Shown here piece by piece: positions 1-8,358 of a DNA stretch of 43,962 nucleotides. Position 1 is the stretch's first letter. Each line of letters opens with the position of its first letter. The notes below the pieces were generated by a model. The model saw nothing but the letters and a program-made list of their open reading frames with translations. It was not told where the DNA came from and did no database searches. The DNA lies in NCBI GenBank assembly GCA_002491165.1, contig DKVK01000093.1, positions 6,169-50,130 of the forward strand, given 5' to 3'. The position numbers were made by a program, and so were the translations under genes. Source of the DNA: Porphyromonadaceae bacterium UBA7180 (lineage in GTDB: Bacteria; Bacteroidota; Bacteroidia; Bacteroidales; Muribaculaceae).

Positions 1-269
1 GAGCGTGACACTTCGTAGGAGAAGTCGACGTGTCCCGGAGTGTCTATGAGATTGAGTGTATAGCGCTCGCCGTCAAGCTCATAGTCCATCTGTATGGCGT
101 GGCTCTTGATGGTGATTCCGCGTTCGCGCTCCAGATCCATGTCGTCGAGCACCTGTGCTTCCATGTCCTTGGGGGCTACGGTGCCGGTATATTCAAGCAA
201 CCGGTCGGCAAGCGTGGACTTGCCGTGGTCGATGTGTGCTATTATGCAGAAATTTCTGATATTCTTCAT
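1..269 (-). CDS. lepA: Elongation factor 4 (LepA), N-terminal part, cut by window edge
   Basis: This is the first 89 codons of LepA/EF4, the ribosome-associated translational GTPase that back-translocates stalled ribosomes. The start is ATG at 269-267. The translation opens MKNIRNFCIIAHIDHGKST, a textbook GTPase P-loop with the LepA-type N-terminus. It continues through the switch I RGITIK segment and reaches the G3 motif DTPGH before the window ends. The rest lies beyond position 1. A Bacteroidota-type promoter sits just upstream at 301-332. EF-Tu, EF-G and TypA share the DTPGH motif, but the short N-terminus and the 'EYTGTV...MEAQVLDDMDLERERGITIKS' layout fit LepA best. Confidence 0.93.
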   Translation of the reverse strand, partial: MKNIRNFCIIAHIDHGKSTLADRLLEYTGTVAPKDMEAQVLDDMDLERERGITIKSHAIQMDYELDGERYTLNLIDTPGHVDFSYEVSR

Positions 270-300
270 TTATTATAAGCCCTATAAGGGTAATATAGCG

Positions 301-332
301 CGAAGTTAGCAAATTTCGCCGAAACTACCAAA
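301..332 (-). promoter_or_regulatory. lepA promoter, Bacteroidota type
   Basis: Reading the minus strand, TTTG (332-329) is followed after exactly 20 nt by TAACTTCG (308-301). That is one mismatch from the Bacteroidota -7 consensus TAnnTTTG. It lies 32 nt before the lepA ATG. Pattern match only; no transcript start is known. Confidence 0.6.
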
Positions 333-388
333 CAAACGCCGAAAAACCTTGCGTAACCGTACACCTCGAAGAGTGCTGTGGACAAGTT

Positions 389-413
389 AACCCGCGGTGG
401 GGAGCCGCGGGTT
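389..413 (-). terminator. Hairpin downstream of the LRR gene
   Basis: A perfect 9-bp inverted repeat AACCCGCGG / CCGCGGGTT with a 7-nt loop lies 47 nt after the LRR stop codon. No clear U-tract follows on the minus strand, so it may be an mRNA 3'-end stabiliser rather than an intrinsic terminator. The rest of 270-460 holds the lepA promoter and no other recognisable element. Confidence 0.5.
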
Positions 414-460
414 CAGTCAGTTAGCGTTTATAGCAAATCGGTGTTTATAGTGTGTGGATT

Positions 461-1543
461 TCAAATATCGTTGATGCCATCGAAGTCATCCCATCCGCCG
501 TGAATCTGCTGGATGCTGTTGTCGCCGGTGAGGATTACGTTGGTAAGCATGGGGTTGCCTCCGAGTTTGAGTACCTGCAGGTTCGTGTCGAACGAGAGGT
601 CGACGGTCAGCAGGTCGTTGTTGGTTAGGTTCACGCGTTGCAGCATCTGCTGGTTGGTGAGCTTGAACATCGTCAGGTTGTTCCACGCCAGGTTTATGAA
701 AGAGAGGTTGGGGCAACCTTCGAAACCTATGCCTGTGAGGCTGTTGTAGGGGGCGTAGACGTCGTTGAGGACCGGGCAATTGTTGAAGGCGAGCTGGGTC
801 ATGTGGTTGCTGTCGGCCATTATAGAGAAGAGGCTCGGGAGATTCTGGAGGTAGAGGTTGGAGATTTTGTTGCTCGAAATGTTGAGGTATTGCAGCTTGG
901 TGAGGCCGTCGAGCACAAGCTGGCGCAGGTCGTTGTAGCCCGCATAGACGGTTTTGAGCTGTGTGCACTGCAAGAGGGAAAGCTCTTCGAGGCGGTTGCT
1001 GTTGCAGTTGAGGTACTGGAGGTTGGGGGCGTTGCTCACGTCGAGGGCTGCGAAGTTGTTGCCGGAGATGTTGAGGCGCGTCAGCAACGGGCAGTCAGCA
1101 AGGTCGAGTGTCGAGAGGCGGTTGCGGTAAACGCGGAGCACCTGGATGTTCGTGCAATTATCTATCGAGAGGTCCGAGATGATGTTGCGGCCTGCGTCGA
1201 CGCGGATGAGGGCCGGGTCGTTGTCAAGGGTAAGGGAGGAGATGCGGTTGTCGGTGACGTTGATGCGTTGCAGGTTCTTGAAACCGGAGACGTTGAGCGC
1301 ACCGGCCAGGTTCTTGTGGCTCCAGTCTATTTCCGTGATGTATCCGTTTTCCATCTTCACCCCTTCCCACGAAGCCGGGTTGCCGAGGTCGATGATGTTC
1401 AGGGCCTGTGCGTTGGAAACGCCTCTGTCGGAGGGTGCCTGAAGGAAAGTTTTGAGCTGGTTAAGCTCATTCTTTTGGGGTTTTTGGGCCATTGCGGCGG
1501 TAAGCGCCAGCACTGCCGCAAACAGTAACATTATCCTTTTCAT
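461..1543 (-). CDS. Secreted leucine-rich-repeat protein
   Basis: The 360-residue protein has an N-terminal signal peptide (MKRIMLLFAAVLALTAAMA, predicted cleavage after AMA). A short non-repeat region with a WEGV...ITEIDW segment follows. From about residue 75 to the end run roughly a dozen leucine-rich repeats of about 20-24 residues. They have the pattern LxxLxLxxNxL (for example LQYLNISSNKISNLYL). There is no visible membrane anchor, LPXTG, lipobox or C-terminal sorting domain, so it is probably periplasmic or released. LRR proteins of this type usually bind proteins or glycans; the ligand here is unknown. It is monocistronic between lepA and a plus-strand ORF. The promoter is not obvious: a near-match ATACTTTG lies upstream on the minus strand. 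Confidence 0.85.
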   Translation of the reverse strand: MKRIMLLFAAVLALTAAMAQKPQKNELNQLKTFLQAPSDRGVSNAQALNIIDLGNPASWEGVKMENGYITEIDWSHKNLAGALNVSGFKNLQRINVTDNRISSLTLDNDPALIRVDAGRNIISDLSIDNCTNIQVLRVYRNRLSTLDLADCPLLTRLNISGNNFAALDVSNAPNLQYLNCNSNRLEELSLLQCTQLKTVYAGYNDLRQLVLDGLTKLQYLNISSNKISNLYLQNLPSLFSIMADSNHMTQLAFNNCPVLNDVYAPYNSLTGIGFEGCPNLSFINLAWNNLTMFKLTNQQMLQRVNLTNNDLLTVDLSFDTNLQVLKLGGNPMLTNVILTGDNSIQQIHGGWDDFDGINDI

Positions 1544-1714
1544 AACTTCTTAAATTAAGATTTTCTTACCATTATAACGTCCCATTTTTGCTATTGTTCA
1601 AAGTATGGCGTTTTTTACTCCACGTGCGCTATACCTCTTGATATAATGGGGATAAGTGGTGGTTAAAAACTGTTAACGACTGTAACGGAAAGGGCGGGAG
1701 TTCGTTATAAAAGT

Positions 1715-1996
1715 ATGATAATGAGCCTGACCATGACATTCCTCAAGGGAGTGGCCATCATCGGGATTATCGGTATGATGATAATCGCGCTGATGGCGAT
1801 AAACTATGTCATGACGCGCAATAATCTCCCGAACCGCGAAGGCACCGACAAGCTCCGACGTCAAGTGGACGAGGATCAGGAGGTCATCGGCAGGCTCAGT
1901 GTGTTTTACGATTTTCTGGTTCGCGATTTCAAGCCGGGGAAACGGCGGAGGCACCGCGGGAAGCACCATTCCGCTACAGCTGACAAAGGGCGTTGA
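1715..1996 (+). CDS. Small membrane protein, unknown function
   Basis: I do not recognise this 93-aa ORF. It has one strong hydrophobic segment near the N-terminus (about residues 9-31, FLKGVAIIGIIGMMIIALMA), a middle acidic/amphipathic part, and a very basic tail (KPGKRRRHRGKHH). Third codon positions are G/C-rich like the neighbouring core genes, which favours real coding. The start could instead be the ATG at 1733. It converges on yaaA, ending 16 bp before that gene's stop. No Bacteroidota promoter motif is obvious in 1544-1714, which is otherwise featureless. A minus-strand ORF over the same bases looks like a shadow. Confidence 0.5.
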   Translation: MIMSLTMTFLKGVAIIGIIGMMIIALMAINYVMTRNNLPNREGTDKLRRQVDEDQEVIGRLSVFYDFLVRDFKPGKRRRHRGKHHSATADKGR

Positions 1997-2012
1997 GTCT
2001 TCGACGGCAATC

Positions 2013-2774
2013 TCAGCAAATGAAGGTGAGCACGCCTTTCTCCTCATCCTCCCCGGAATACGCGAAGTTGTCGCTTTGGAGCCGTTTCAGTTCTTCGGTC
2101 GAGGTAATTCGTTTCTCGATGATTTCACGAAGAAGCAGGCCGCGCATCTGTTTCAGGCGGTTCGACGAGGGCGTGCGTATGGTATGGGCATCCACCATCT
2201 CGCGCAATCTCACTTCATGACGCTTCGCGAACTTGCGGAGCACTTTCCAGTCGAAACATTTCGCCGCCTCGGCGGGCATGAGGTCGAGGATTTCAGATGT
2301 TCCCTCTTCGCGCAACGCGGCGACGAGGCGGATGGTGCTTTTCCCTTTTTGCCAACGGCAGAGCGGGACGTCGCCGGGCGCTATACGCGAACTGTAATCC
2401 GTGCGGTAAGGGCGCACCAGGTCGTCGGGGCGCAGCAGCGAGTAGAGCGATGAGACGATGCGCAGGTTGTGCGTGGCAAAGTCCCTCGCGGCGGTGTCGA
2501 AACTCGCCGGGTCAAGGTAGCGGAACACGACTCCGGTAAAGGCGTCGACGGCCGGGAGGGCGAAACGCTTGTCGGGGAATCCGAGGGCCAACTGGCGCGA
2601 ACGGAGCGCCATTGTCGGCGACACTTTCAGTGCTTCGGCTATCTGCACCACGCTCATGGAGGCTATCCGGGCGCAAATCTCATCGGCCTGGGCTTCACCT
2701 TCCGGGAACCGGGGGTTCTCCACGGGTAGCAGGTCGGAGCGCATTGACTTTGATTCGGCTATCAGTGTTATCAT
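2013..2774 (-). CDS. yaaA: YaaA/DUF328 family peroxide-stress protein
   Basis: YaaA binds DNA and lowers free intracellular iron during hydrogen peroxide stress in E. coli. The 253-residue product matches the family's usual length (about 250-260). Family hallmarks are MITLIAESKSM at the N-terminus, a central RYLD region, 'SSLYSLLRPDDLVRPYRTDYSS' (the conserved YG/YSLLRP-D segment), and a C-terminal end with the characteristic 'NFAYSGEDEEKGVLTF'. The frame is open further upstream to 2876, but I chose ATG 2774. The family's N-terminus begins there, a purine-rich stretch (GAGAAAAGAAAAG) precedes it, and the longer start falls inside a hairpin. It lies downstream of the S9 peptidase gene but is separated by that hairpin. 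Confidence 0.85.
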   Translation of the reverse strand: MITLIAESKSMRSDLLPVENPRFPEGEAQADEICARIASMSVVQIAEALKVSPTMALRSRQLALGFPDKRFALPAVDAFTGVVFRYLDPASFDTAARDFATHNLRIVSSLYSLLRPDDLVRPYRTDYSSRIAPGDVPLCRWQKGKSTIRLVAALREEGTSEILDLMPAEAAKCFDWKVLRKFAKRHEVRLREMVDAHTIRTPSSNRLKQMRGLLLREIIEKRITSTEELKRLQSDNFAYSGEDEEKGVLTFIC

Positions 2775-2802
2775 CTTTTCTTTTCTCGAGGGCCAGGTTG
2801 GC

Positions 2803-2853
2803 TTAGCTAAAGAAGCTGTATTAGCTAAGTTGACTAATGACAGTGGATTAGCT
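2803..2853. repeat. Repeated TTAGCT(AA) motifs upstream of yaaA
   Basis: The palindromic octamer TTAGCTAA occurs at 2803-2810 and 2821-2828, with a partial copy TTAGCT at 2848-2853. All lie in the 100 bp between the upstream hairpin and the yaaA start. The spacing of the first two is 18 bp. This could be an operator cluster or, if translated, a repetitive leader peptide (...NLANTASLA...). The function is unknown. Confidence 0.45.
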
Positions 2854-2871
2854 CTTGCAGGATTAAAATTT

Positions 2872-2915
2872 AACATCAGGTTCCTTTTGTGAGATAACTG
2901 GCGGAACCTGATGTT
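2872..2915. terminator. Terminator/attenuator hairpin between S9 peptidase gene and yaaA
   Basis: A perfect 13-bp inverted repeat AACATCAGGTTCC / GGAACCTGATGTT encloses an 18-nt loop. A TTTTT run follows on the plus strand and an A/T-rich TTAAATTTTAA on the minus strand. It starts 26 nt after the peptidase stop and probably ends or attenuates that operon before yaaA. Confidence 0.65.
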
Positions 2916-2941
2916 TTTACATTAAGATTGTTTCAAGTTTC

Positions 2942-5719
2942 TTATTCTCCGGTGAGGGAGGTTCCCATTTCCTGTCCTTTGCGGACGGCGGGGATACCGT
3001 TTTTCATCCATTCGGGCATCGGGTCGCCTTTCAGGTAATGGTCGAAGAACTGCTGGAGGCGGATAGTGATGTCCTTGCGGTTTTTGCGGGCGCGGATGTT
3101 GTGGGCTTCGCCGTTGTACTGGAGCATCCATACAGGCTTGTGCAGGCGTCGGAGCGCCATGAACATCTCGATACCCTGATACCAGGGCACTGCCCCGTCC
3201 TCGTCGTTGTGCATGATTAGCAGCGGAGTCTTTACTCGGTCGGCGTAGAAGACCGGGGAGTTGGCGATGTAGAGCTGCGGTGCTTCCCAGAGGTTGCGGC
3301 CTATACGCGACTGTCCCTTTTCATACTGGGCCTGGCGTGAATCACCTGTGCCCCAGCGTATTCCGCCGAAAGCGGAGGTCATGTTTGCCACGGGAGCTCC
3401 CGAGCCGGCGCAGGCGAACATGTCGGTGCGGGTCACCAGATAGGCTGTCTGATAGCCGCCCCAGCTCTGGCCGTCGATGCCGATGCGGTCGCGGTCGATC
3501 CACGGGTACTTCTTGCACAACTCCTCCACGCCGGAGCAGATGTAGTTGTAAGCGCTCTCGCCGGGAATGCCTGGGGCATACTTCACGTCCGGAACAAAGA
3601 TGACGTAACCGCGGCTGACGTAGAAGGGATAGTTCACCCAGCTCCAGGAGGGCTCCATTGTGTAATGGCGGTAGAGTTCCTCGGAGTTGCGTTCGTAGAA
3701 GACCACGAGCATCGGGTACTTCTTGGAGGGGTCGAGGTCCTCGGGGGTGTAGAGCACGCCTTCCGTCGGGTCGCCGGAGAAGGAGTACCACTTCACGAGT
3801 TGTGCGTCGCCCCAGTTGTAGTCCTTCATCTGCGGGTTGGCGTCGGTCACCTTCTTGGCACCGGCGAAGTTTCCGGAAGTGGCTACCCACACGTCGGGGG
3901 AGGTGTTGAAGTTGGCTTTCTGGAAAGCGTAAGTATCGGCGTTTTTGGCCTTGCGGATCTGCGTAAACGAGTATTTATCAAGCGCCTTCAGAGATGGCGC
4001 GGCGGAGCGGCCGGCTTGTGCCGTGGCCAAGCCGTTGCGCTTGTCGGTATAGTCGAACACCTGGAGGAGCAACTGCTCGCCGGGCTTGAAGAAGCGCTGT
4101 TCCGGGTCGGTCTTGATGAAGCGGTAGCGGCGGTTGGTGTTGCGGCCGTCACCCTTTGTCATGTTCACCGGGGCGCGTTTTCCCGTCGGGTCGAGGCTCC
4201 AGATATCGTGCTTGTCGTAGATGAGCACTGCGTCGTCGCCCTGCATCCATCCGGCTATGCCGTAGGGCTGGCGCATTAGGGGGATGTCCTGCTCCTCGTC
4301 CCAGATGGGATAGGGGATGTCTTTGGTTATCTCCACCGTTTCGCCGGTCTTATTATTAAAGGTATAATAAGCCTTGTCGGTGTACCAGATTACGAAGTTA
4401 CCGGCCGGGGAGATGTCTGAACAATCTATCGGGGCGGTCCCTGCGTTGCGGCGTTCTCCTGTCTGGAGGTCAAGTACACTGAGCTGTTCGGGAGCGGAAT
4501 AGTCCCATTGCTGCGAGATGACTGTTTCCGAGGGGTCGCGGAGCATGACATAGCGGCCGTCCCAGCGGTCGGATTCCGCCACGGTGACCAGCGGATTGGC
4601 GGTGACCAAGAGGGGATTGCCCATGTTGTCGAGGTCAATGACGGTGGGGAAAGTGTGCTTGCGCAGGTTTTCTACGTTTTTTAGTTCCTGTGGCGGGGTG
4701 TAGGGGGCGTCCCAGCGCCAGATGTCAAGCTCGGCGCGTTCGAAGTCCACTATCGTGGTGTCGTCGGGGGCGATGTATGGCGCCACTCCGGCTATGAGGC
4801 GGCGTCCGTCGTGAGAGAATTTAGGGACGGTGTACTGGTTGATGAAGAGGGTGTCGCCGTCGGCCGTCAACTGTGTGAGCACTTCGGCGGGAGTGGGATG
4901 AGATGCCGTCAGGTCGGCCAGATAGACGCGGCTGCGGCGTGTGCCTGTATCTGCCGAGTCTGTCGAAGCCACGTAGGAGAGGCGGTCGCCGGCCATGTTG
5001 AATACCGGTGCGCCGTAGTATGGTTTGTCGCGGTCAATGAGGATGAAGTTGGTGTCCGGAAGGTTGAGGATACCCACTCCGTTGGTGGCGGTGGTGTCCT
5101 TCTTTTGCTTCACCAGCGTAGCGGCGAGGCGGCGTCCGTCTTCCGAGAAGGAGTAGTTCTTCACCCAGTTGATGACCTGGCGTTTGCCGCCGTCGAGGGG
5201 AAGCACCACCAGCGGGCGTCCGGCCTTCTTGTCTTTCAGAGCTTTTTCGGTGATGAGGGTGGTGTCGCAGCTTTGCCATGCTACCCATCCGCTACCCTCC
5301 TTGGGGAGTTTGAAGCCTATGACGCGGGGATATTTAGTCACCTTGCCGGTGCGCAGATCCACGATGGCGAGCGAGTCCTGCGGCATGTCAAAGTCTTTCT
5401 TCTTGTCGATTTTTGCCTGGCGCGTATCCTTGAAATGCGGTTTGATGAGTGCCACGGCGTAGCGGGAATCGGCGGTGAAGCGCGGGGTGTGGCCGCGGTC
5501 GATGGCTATGGTCTTGCCGTTGCTGTTGTTGCGCAACGTGAGGACGCCGTCGCCCTCCTGCGGGTTGACGGCATAAGCGCTCCATCGGCCGTCGCGGCTC
5601 AGCTGAGAGACGCTGACGCTCTTCCAGGCGTCGAAGGAGGTGTGGTCGAGCACCTTCTTGCCCTGTACGTAACCGGCGGCAAGGATAAGCCCCAGCACCG
5701 GGAGCAGAATCTTCTTCAT
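2942..5719 (-). CDS. Secreted S9 family (prolyl oligopeptidase/DPP-like) serine peptidase
   Basis: This is a 925-residue exported peptidase of clan SC, expected to trim dipeptides or acyl-peptides from oligopeptides in the periplasm. A signal peptide (MKKILLPVLGLILAAGYVQG) is followed by a long beta-propeller region (about 30-640) and a C-terminal alpha/beta-hydrolase domain. The catalytic triad is visible: Ser752 in GQSWGGY, Asp841 in HNDEDGAVP and His873 in GEAHNIR. The exact specificity (DPP IV, DPP5 or glutamyl type) cannot be read; the propeller is longer than in classical DPP IV. It is the last gene of the DUF3822-rsmD-ribBA operon, starting 2 nt after the ribBA stop, and is followed by a hairpin. 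Confidence 0.88.
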   Translation of the reverse strand: MKKILLPVLGLILAAGYVQGKKVLDHTSFDAWKSVSVSQLSRDGRWSAYAVNPQEGDGVLTLRNNSNGKTIAIDRGHTPRFTADSRYAVALIKPHFKDTRQAKIDKKKDFDMPQDSLAIVDLRTGKVTKYPRVIGFKLPKEGSGWVAWQSCDTTLITEKALKDKKAGRPLVVLPLDGGKRQVINWVKNYSFSEDGRRLAATLVKQKKDTTATNGVGILNLPDTNFILIDRDKPYYGAPVFNMAGDRLSYVASTDSADTGTRRSRVYLADLTASHPTPAEVLTQLTADGDTLFINQYTVPKFSHDGRRLIAGVAPYIAPDDTTIVDFERAELDIWRWDAPYTPPQELKNVENLRKHTFPTVIDLDNMGNPLLVTANPLVTVAESDRWDGRYVMLRDPSETVISQQWDYSAPEQLSVLDLQTGERRNAGTAPIDCSDISPAGNFVIWYTDKAYYTFNNKTGETVEITKDIPYPIWDEEQDIPLMRQPYGIAGWMQGDDAVLIYDKHDIWSLDPTGKRAPVNMTKGDGRNTNRRYRFIKTDPEQRFFKPGEQLLLQVFDYTDKRNGLATAQAGRSAAPSLKALDKYSFTQIRKAKNADTYAFQKANFNTSPDVWVATSGNFAGAKKVTDANPQMKDYNWGDAQLVKWYSFSGDPTEGVLYTPEDLDPSKKYPMLVVFYERNSEELYRHYTMEPSWSWVNYPFYVSRGYVIFVPDVKYAPGIPGESAYNYICSGVEELCKKYPWIDRDRIGIDGQSWGGYQTAYLVTRTDMFACAGSGAPVANMTSAFGGIRWGTGDSRQAQYEKGQSRIGRNLWEAPQLYIANSPVFYADRVKTPLLIMHNDEDGAVPWYQGIEMFMALRRLHKPVWMLQYNGEAHNIRARKNRKDITIRLQQFFDHYLKGDPMPEWMKNGIPAVRKGQEMGTSLTGE

Positions 5720-5721
5720 AA

Positions 5722-6939
5722 TCAGTCTACTTTATGGAGGTTATGGCCCATGCGCTCCTTTTTGGTGTGCATGTAGAATTTGTTGTACTCGTTGGGCTCG
5801 ATTTCGAGGGGGACGTTCTCTGTGATTTCGAGGCCGTAACCTTCGAGGGCGACGCGCTTCATGGGATTGTTGGTCATCAGTCGCATCTTCTTGATGCCGA
5901 GCTGGTGGAGGATATTTGCGCCCACGCCGTAGTCTCGCTCGTCGGCCTTGTGGCCGAGGTGCAGGTTGGCTTCTACGGTGTCGAGTCCGCCTTCCTGAAG
6001 TTTATAGGCTGCTATCTTGTCCATCAGGCCGATGCCACGTCCCTCCTGGTTGAGGTAGATGAGTGCGCCGCGCCCTTCCTCCTCGATGTTGCGCAGCGCC
6101 TGGTGTAGCTGTTCGCCGCACTCGCAGCGTAGGGAACCGAAGATGTCGCCGGTGGCGCAGGAAGAGTGGACGCGCACGAGCACCGGGGCGCCGTCGGCGA
6201 TGTCCCCCTTGATTATGGCTATGTGCTCCATCCCGTTGTCTTTCTGGCGGAAGGGAATCAGGTGGAAGTGGCCGTAGGAGGTGGGGAGGTCCACTTCCTC
6301 ACCTTTCTCCACGAGACTTTCGTGGGTGAGGCGGTATTTGATGAGGTCGGCAATGGAGACGAGCTTCAGTCCCCACTCGTCGGCGCGTCGGCGCAGTTCG
6401 GGAAGACGGGCCATGGTGCCGTCGTCGCTCATTATCTCCATGAGTGCGGCCACGGGACGACGTCCGGCCAGACGTGCGAAGTCGACGGCGGCCTCGGTGT
6501 GTCCGCAGCGTTGGAGCACACCGCGGTCCTGGGCGTAGAGCGGGTTGATGTGGCCAGGGCGACCGAAGGTTTCCGGAGTGGAATCGGGGTCGGCGAGCGC
6601 GCGGATGGTGGCGGCGCGGTCTTCGATGCTGACGCCTGTGGAGCACCCTTCCAGCTTGTCGACGGTCACCGTGAAGGGGGTGCCGAGCATCGACGTGTTG
6701 TCTTCCACCTGGTGAGGCAACTCGAGCTCTTCGCAACGCTTGTTGGTTATGGGCACGCAGAGCACGCCGCGCGCATTTTTCAGCATGAAATTAACCATCT
6801 CCGGCGTTATCGTCTCGGCGGCGCAGATGAGGTCGCCTTCGTTCTCGCGGTCCTCGTCGTCTACCACAATGATGAATTTGCCGGCTTTGTAATCCTCGAT
6901 AGCCTCTTCTATCGTGTTGAGTTTGATTTTCTGGTCCAT
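5722..6939 (-). CDS. ribBA: Bifunctional DHBP synthase / GTP cyclohydrolase II (riboflavin)
   Basis: This enzyme supplies both riboflavin precursors. RibB turns ribulose 5-phosphate into 3,4-dihydroxy-2-butanone 4-phosphate; RibA opens GTP to the diaminopyrimidine. The 405-residue fusion has the RibB acidic loop DDEDRENEGDL (27-37), the RibB segment GHTEAAVDFARLAG (146-159), and a RibA half starting about 205. RibA zinc cysteines are seen at 261, 272 and 274 (SSCATGDIFGSLRCECG), followed by NQEGRGIGL. Both halves look complete. It sits 3 nt after rsmD and 2 nt before the peptidase gene. I see no FMN riboswitch in this operon, so flavin control is not evident here. Confidence 0.96.
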   Translation of the reverse strand: MDQKIKLNTIEEAIEDYKAGKFIIVVDDEDRENEGDLICAAETITPEMVNFMLKNARGVLCVPITNKRCEELELPHQVEDNTSMLGTPFTVTVDKLEGCSTGVSIEDRAATIRALADPDSTPETFGRPGHINPLYAQDRGVLQRCGHTEAAVDFARLAGRRPVAALMEIMSDDGTMARLPELRRRADEWGLKLVSIADLIKYRLTHESLVEKGEEVDLPTSYGHFHLIPFRQKDNGMEHIAIIKGDIADGAPVLVRVHSSCATGDIFGSLRCECGEQLHQALRNIEEEGRGALIYLNQEGRGIGLMDKIAAYKLQEGGLDTVEANLHLGHKADERDYGVGANILHQLGIKKMRLMTNNPMKRVALEGYGLEITENVPLEIEPNEYNKFYMHTKKERMGHNLHKVD

Positions 6940-6942
6940 GGT

Positions 6943-7491
6943 TTATTCTTGGCTATTAGATATTTCGAAAATGGAAAAATTCACCGAGCCGTAGGCGCGG
7001 CGTTCGCGGAAGAGAGGATGTGAGGAGTAGTCGCGGTCCTTGCCGTGCTCTATGATTACCAGCGCGCCGGGCTTCATCATTTCTGACGAAAGAATCTTCT
7101 CCACAACTTCGTCGAAGCGCTCCAGGGCGTAGGGCGGGTCGGCGAAGATGAAGTCGAATTTTCGGCGGCAAGTGGAGATGTATTTGAAGACGTCACCCTT
7201 GATGACGCTGAGGTTCTCGTCGGCGAGTTTGGCCTGCACCGAGCGGATGAAGTTGACCTGCGTCATGGCCTGTTCCACGCACGTCACCGAGCGGCATCCG
7301 CGCGACAGGAACTCGAAGCTGACGGCGCCAGTCCCGGCGAAGAGGTCGAGGGCGTCGGTGCCTTCGAAGTCGCGGAGATTCTCCAACACATTGAAAATGT
7401 TCTCTCGCGCGAAGTCCGTGGTGGGGCGCGCGGTTATGTTTTTAGGCACGTCGAAGCGGCGACGGCCGTATTTTCCTCGTATAATCCTCAT
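6943..7491 (-). CDS. rsmD: 16S rRNA (guanine(966)-N(2))-methyltransferase
   Basis: RsmD methylates G966 of 16S rRNA in the assembled small subunit. The 182-residue length is typical. The N-terminus MRIIRGKYGRRRFDVP is followed by the SAM-binding LDLFAGTGAVSFE (48-60). The catalytic N-MTase motif DPPY lies at 118-121 (FIFADPPYAL). The gene begins 7 nt after the DUF3822 stop, and the pairing of DUF3822 with rsmD is common in Bacteroidota. Its stop lies 3 nt before the ribBA start, so the genes are co-transcribed. Confidence 0.93.
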   Translation of the reverse strand: MRIIRGKYGRRRFDVPKNITARPTTDFARENIFNVLENLRDFEGTDALDLFAGTGAVSFEFLSRGCRSVTCVEQAMTQVNFIRSVQAKLADENLSVIKGDVFKYISTCRRKFDFIFADPPYALERFDEVVEKILSSEMMKPGALVIIEHGKDRDYSSHPLFRERRAYGSVNFSIFEISNSQE

Positions 7492-7498
7492 AAAACGG

Positions 7499-8353
7499 TT
7501 ATCTGTAAGCGCAGAGCGCCACGGCGGCAGGCACGGCGGCGTCCCGGTACTTCATGCGTGAAAGAGAGCGGATGTAGGGCGTCAGTCTGTCGGCCACTTC
7601 GCAGGCATTATCATCGCCGCCAATGTGGAGGGCTGCATCGCAGGTTTCCACCCCGGCGGCGCGGCAGGCGTTGGCTATATGGTAGAGGGCCTCGTCGGCG
7701 TTGGCGGCGGGACGTGTGGAGAGTGAAACCACGCGGCCGTCGATGCAGAGCAGGACGTCGAGCATCCGGCCGGCAAAGTTGGCGAAGACATCGCAACCGG
7801 CCTCGCACTTAGGCAGACAGTGGCGTGCCCAGCGCACGGCATGGCAACATACGCGCGCTCCGGCGAAGGTGCGCTGCACGAACGGCTTAAGCCCGGGATG
7901 CAGGGTGTAGAGCACGGCATACTCTCCGAGGTCGTCGGCGAAGAGGTCTTCCTCGGCCGTTGCGCCATAGACGGCCGAATAAGATGCCACGGAGAGCTCG
8001 TCGCTGTCGGCCCAGGCCCGTGGCACGGCGAGATAGCGCGTGGTGGTGAGCACTATGTCTGCCTCGTAATCGTCGAGTATCGCGGGGTTGTCATAGACGG
8101 CGTTTTCCACGCAATGCAGGCAGTCGGCGCCGGAGTCCCACTGCGCGTGCGCCACGCGCCGCAGGGAAGCACCGGCACCGTCCGGAGCAACCCCGGTCTC
8201 AACGCCATCGCCGCCGTCGGGAGCGTTGTCGCCGGCTCCGACACGGTTGAGCCACGCTCCGAGCCACGAGGAGCCAATCTCCACGACAAGGCGCCAAAGC
8301 CCCGTATCCGTAACCCCGGGCAGAGCCCCGGTTTCAGCATCTGTCTCTTTCAT
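7499..8353 (-). CDS. DUF3822 family protein
   Basis: This 284-residue protein has no established function. DUF3822 proteins are predicted to have an actin-like/ribonuclease-H-like fold distantly like pilus-assembly ATPases, and they typically precede rsmD in Bacteroidota. Visible traits: short hydrophobic strands around LDVLLCIDGRVVSL, a GGDDNACEVADRL segment near the C-terminus, no signal peptide and no membrane segment. I start at ATG 8353 because it follows a consensus promoter box by 5 nt; the frame stays open upstream to 8428. The long acidic/glycine loop (about 40-60) is poorly conserved-looking. Assignment rests mainly on context and overall look. Confidence 0.65.
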   Translation of the reverse strand: MKETDAETGALPGVTDTGLWRLVVEIGSSWLGAWLNRVGAGDNAPDGGDGVETGVAPDGAGASLRRVAHAQWDSGADCLHCVENAVYDNPAILDDYEADIVLTTTRYLAVPRAWADSDELSVASYSAVYGATAEEDLFADDLGEYAVLYTLHPGLKPFVQRTFAGARVCCHAVRWARHCLPKCEAGCDVFANFAGRMLDVLLCIDGRVVSLSTRPAANADEALYHIANACRAAGVETCDAALHIGGDDNACEVADRLTPYIRSLSRMKYRDAAVPAAVALCAYR

Positions 8354-8358
8354 AGCTG

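Noticed and set aside
638..1528. 296-aa plus-strand ORF opposite the LRR gene
   Set aside because: Complements the LRR repeats; composition (many V/E/G) is typical of an antisense shadow, and no promoter or RBS fits.
2775..2876. 34-residue N-terminal extension of YaaA
   Set aside because: The start would fall inside the terminator hairpin, family proteins begin at MITLIAESK, and a purine-rich RBS precedes that ATG.
4811..5776. 321-aa plus-strand ORF opposite the S9 peptidase
   Set aside because: Antisense shadow of a conserved protease gene with visible signal peptide and catalytic triad.
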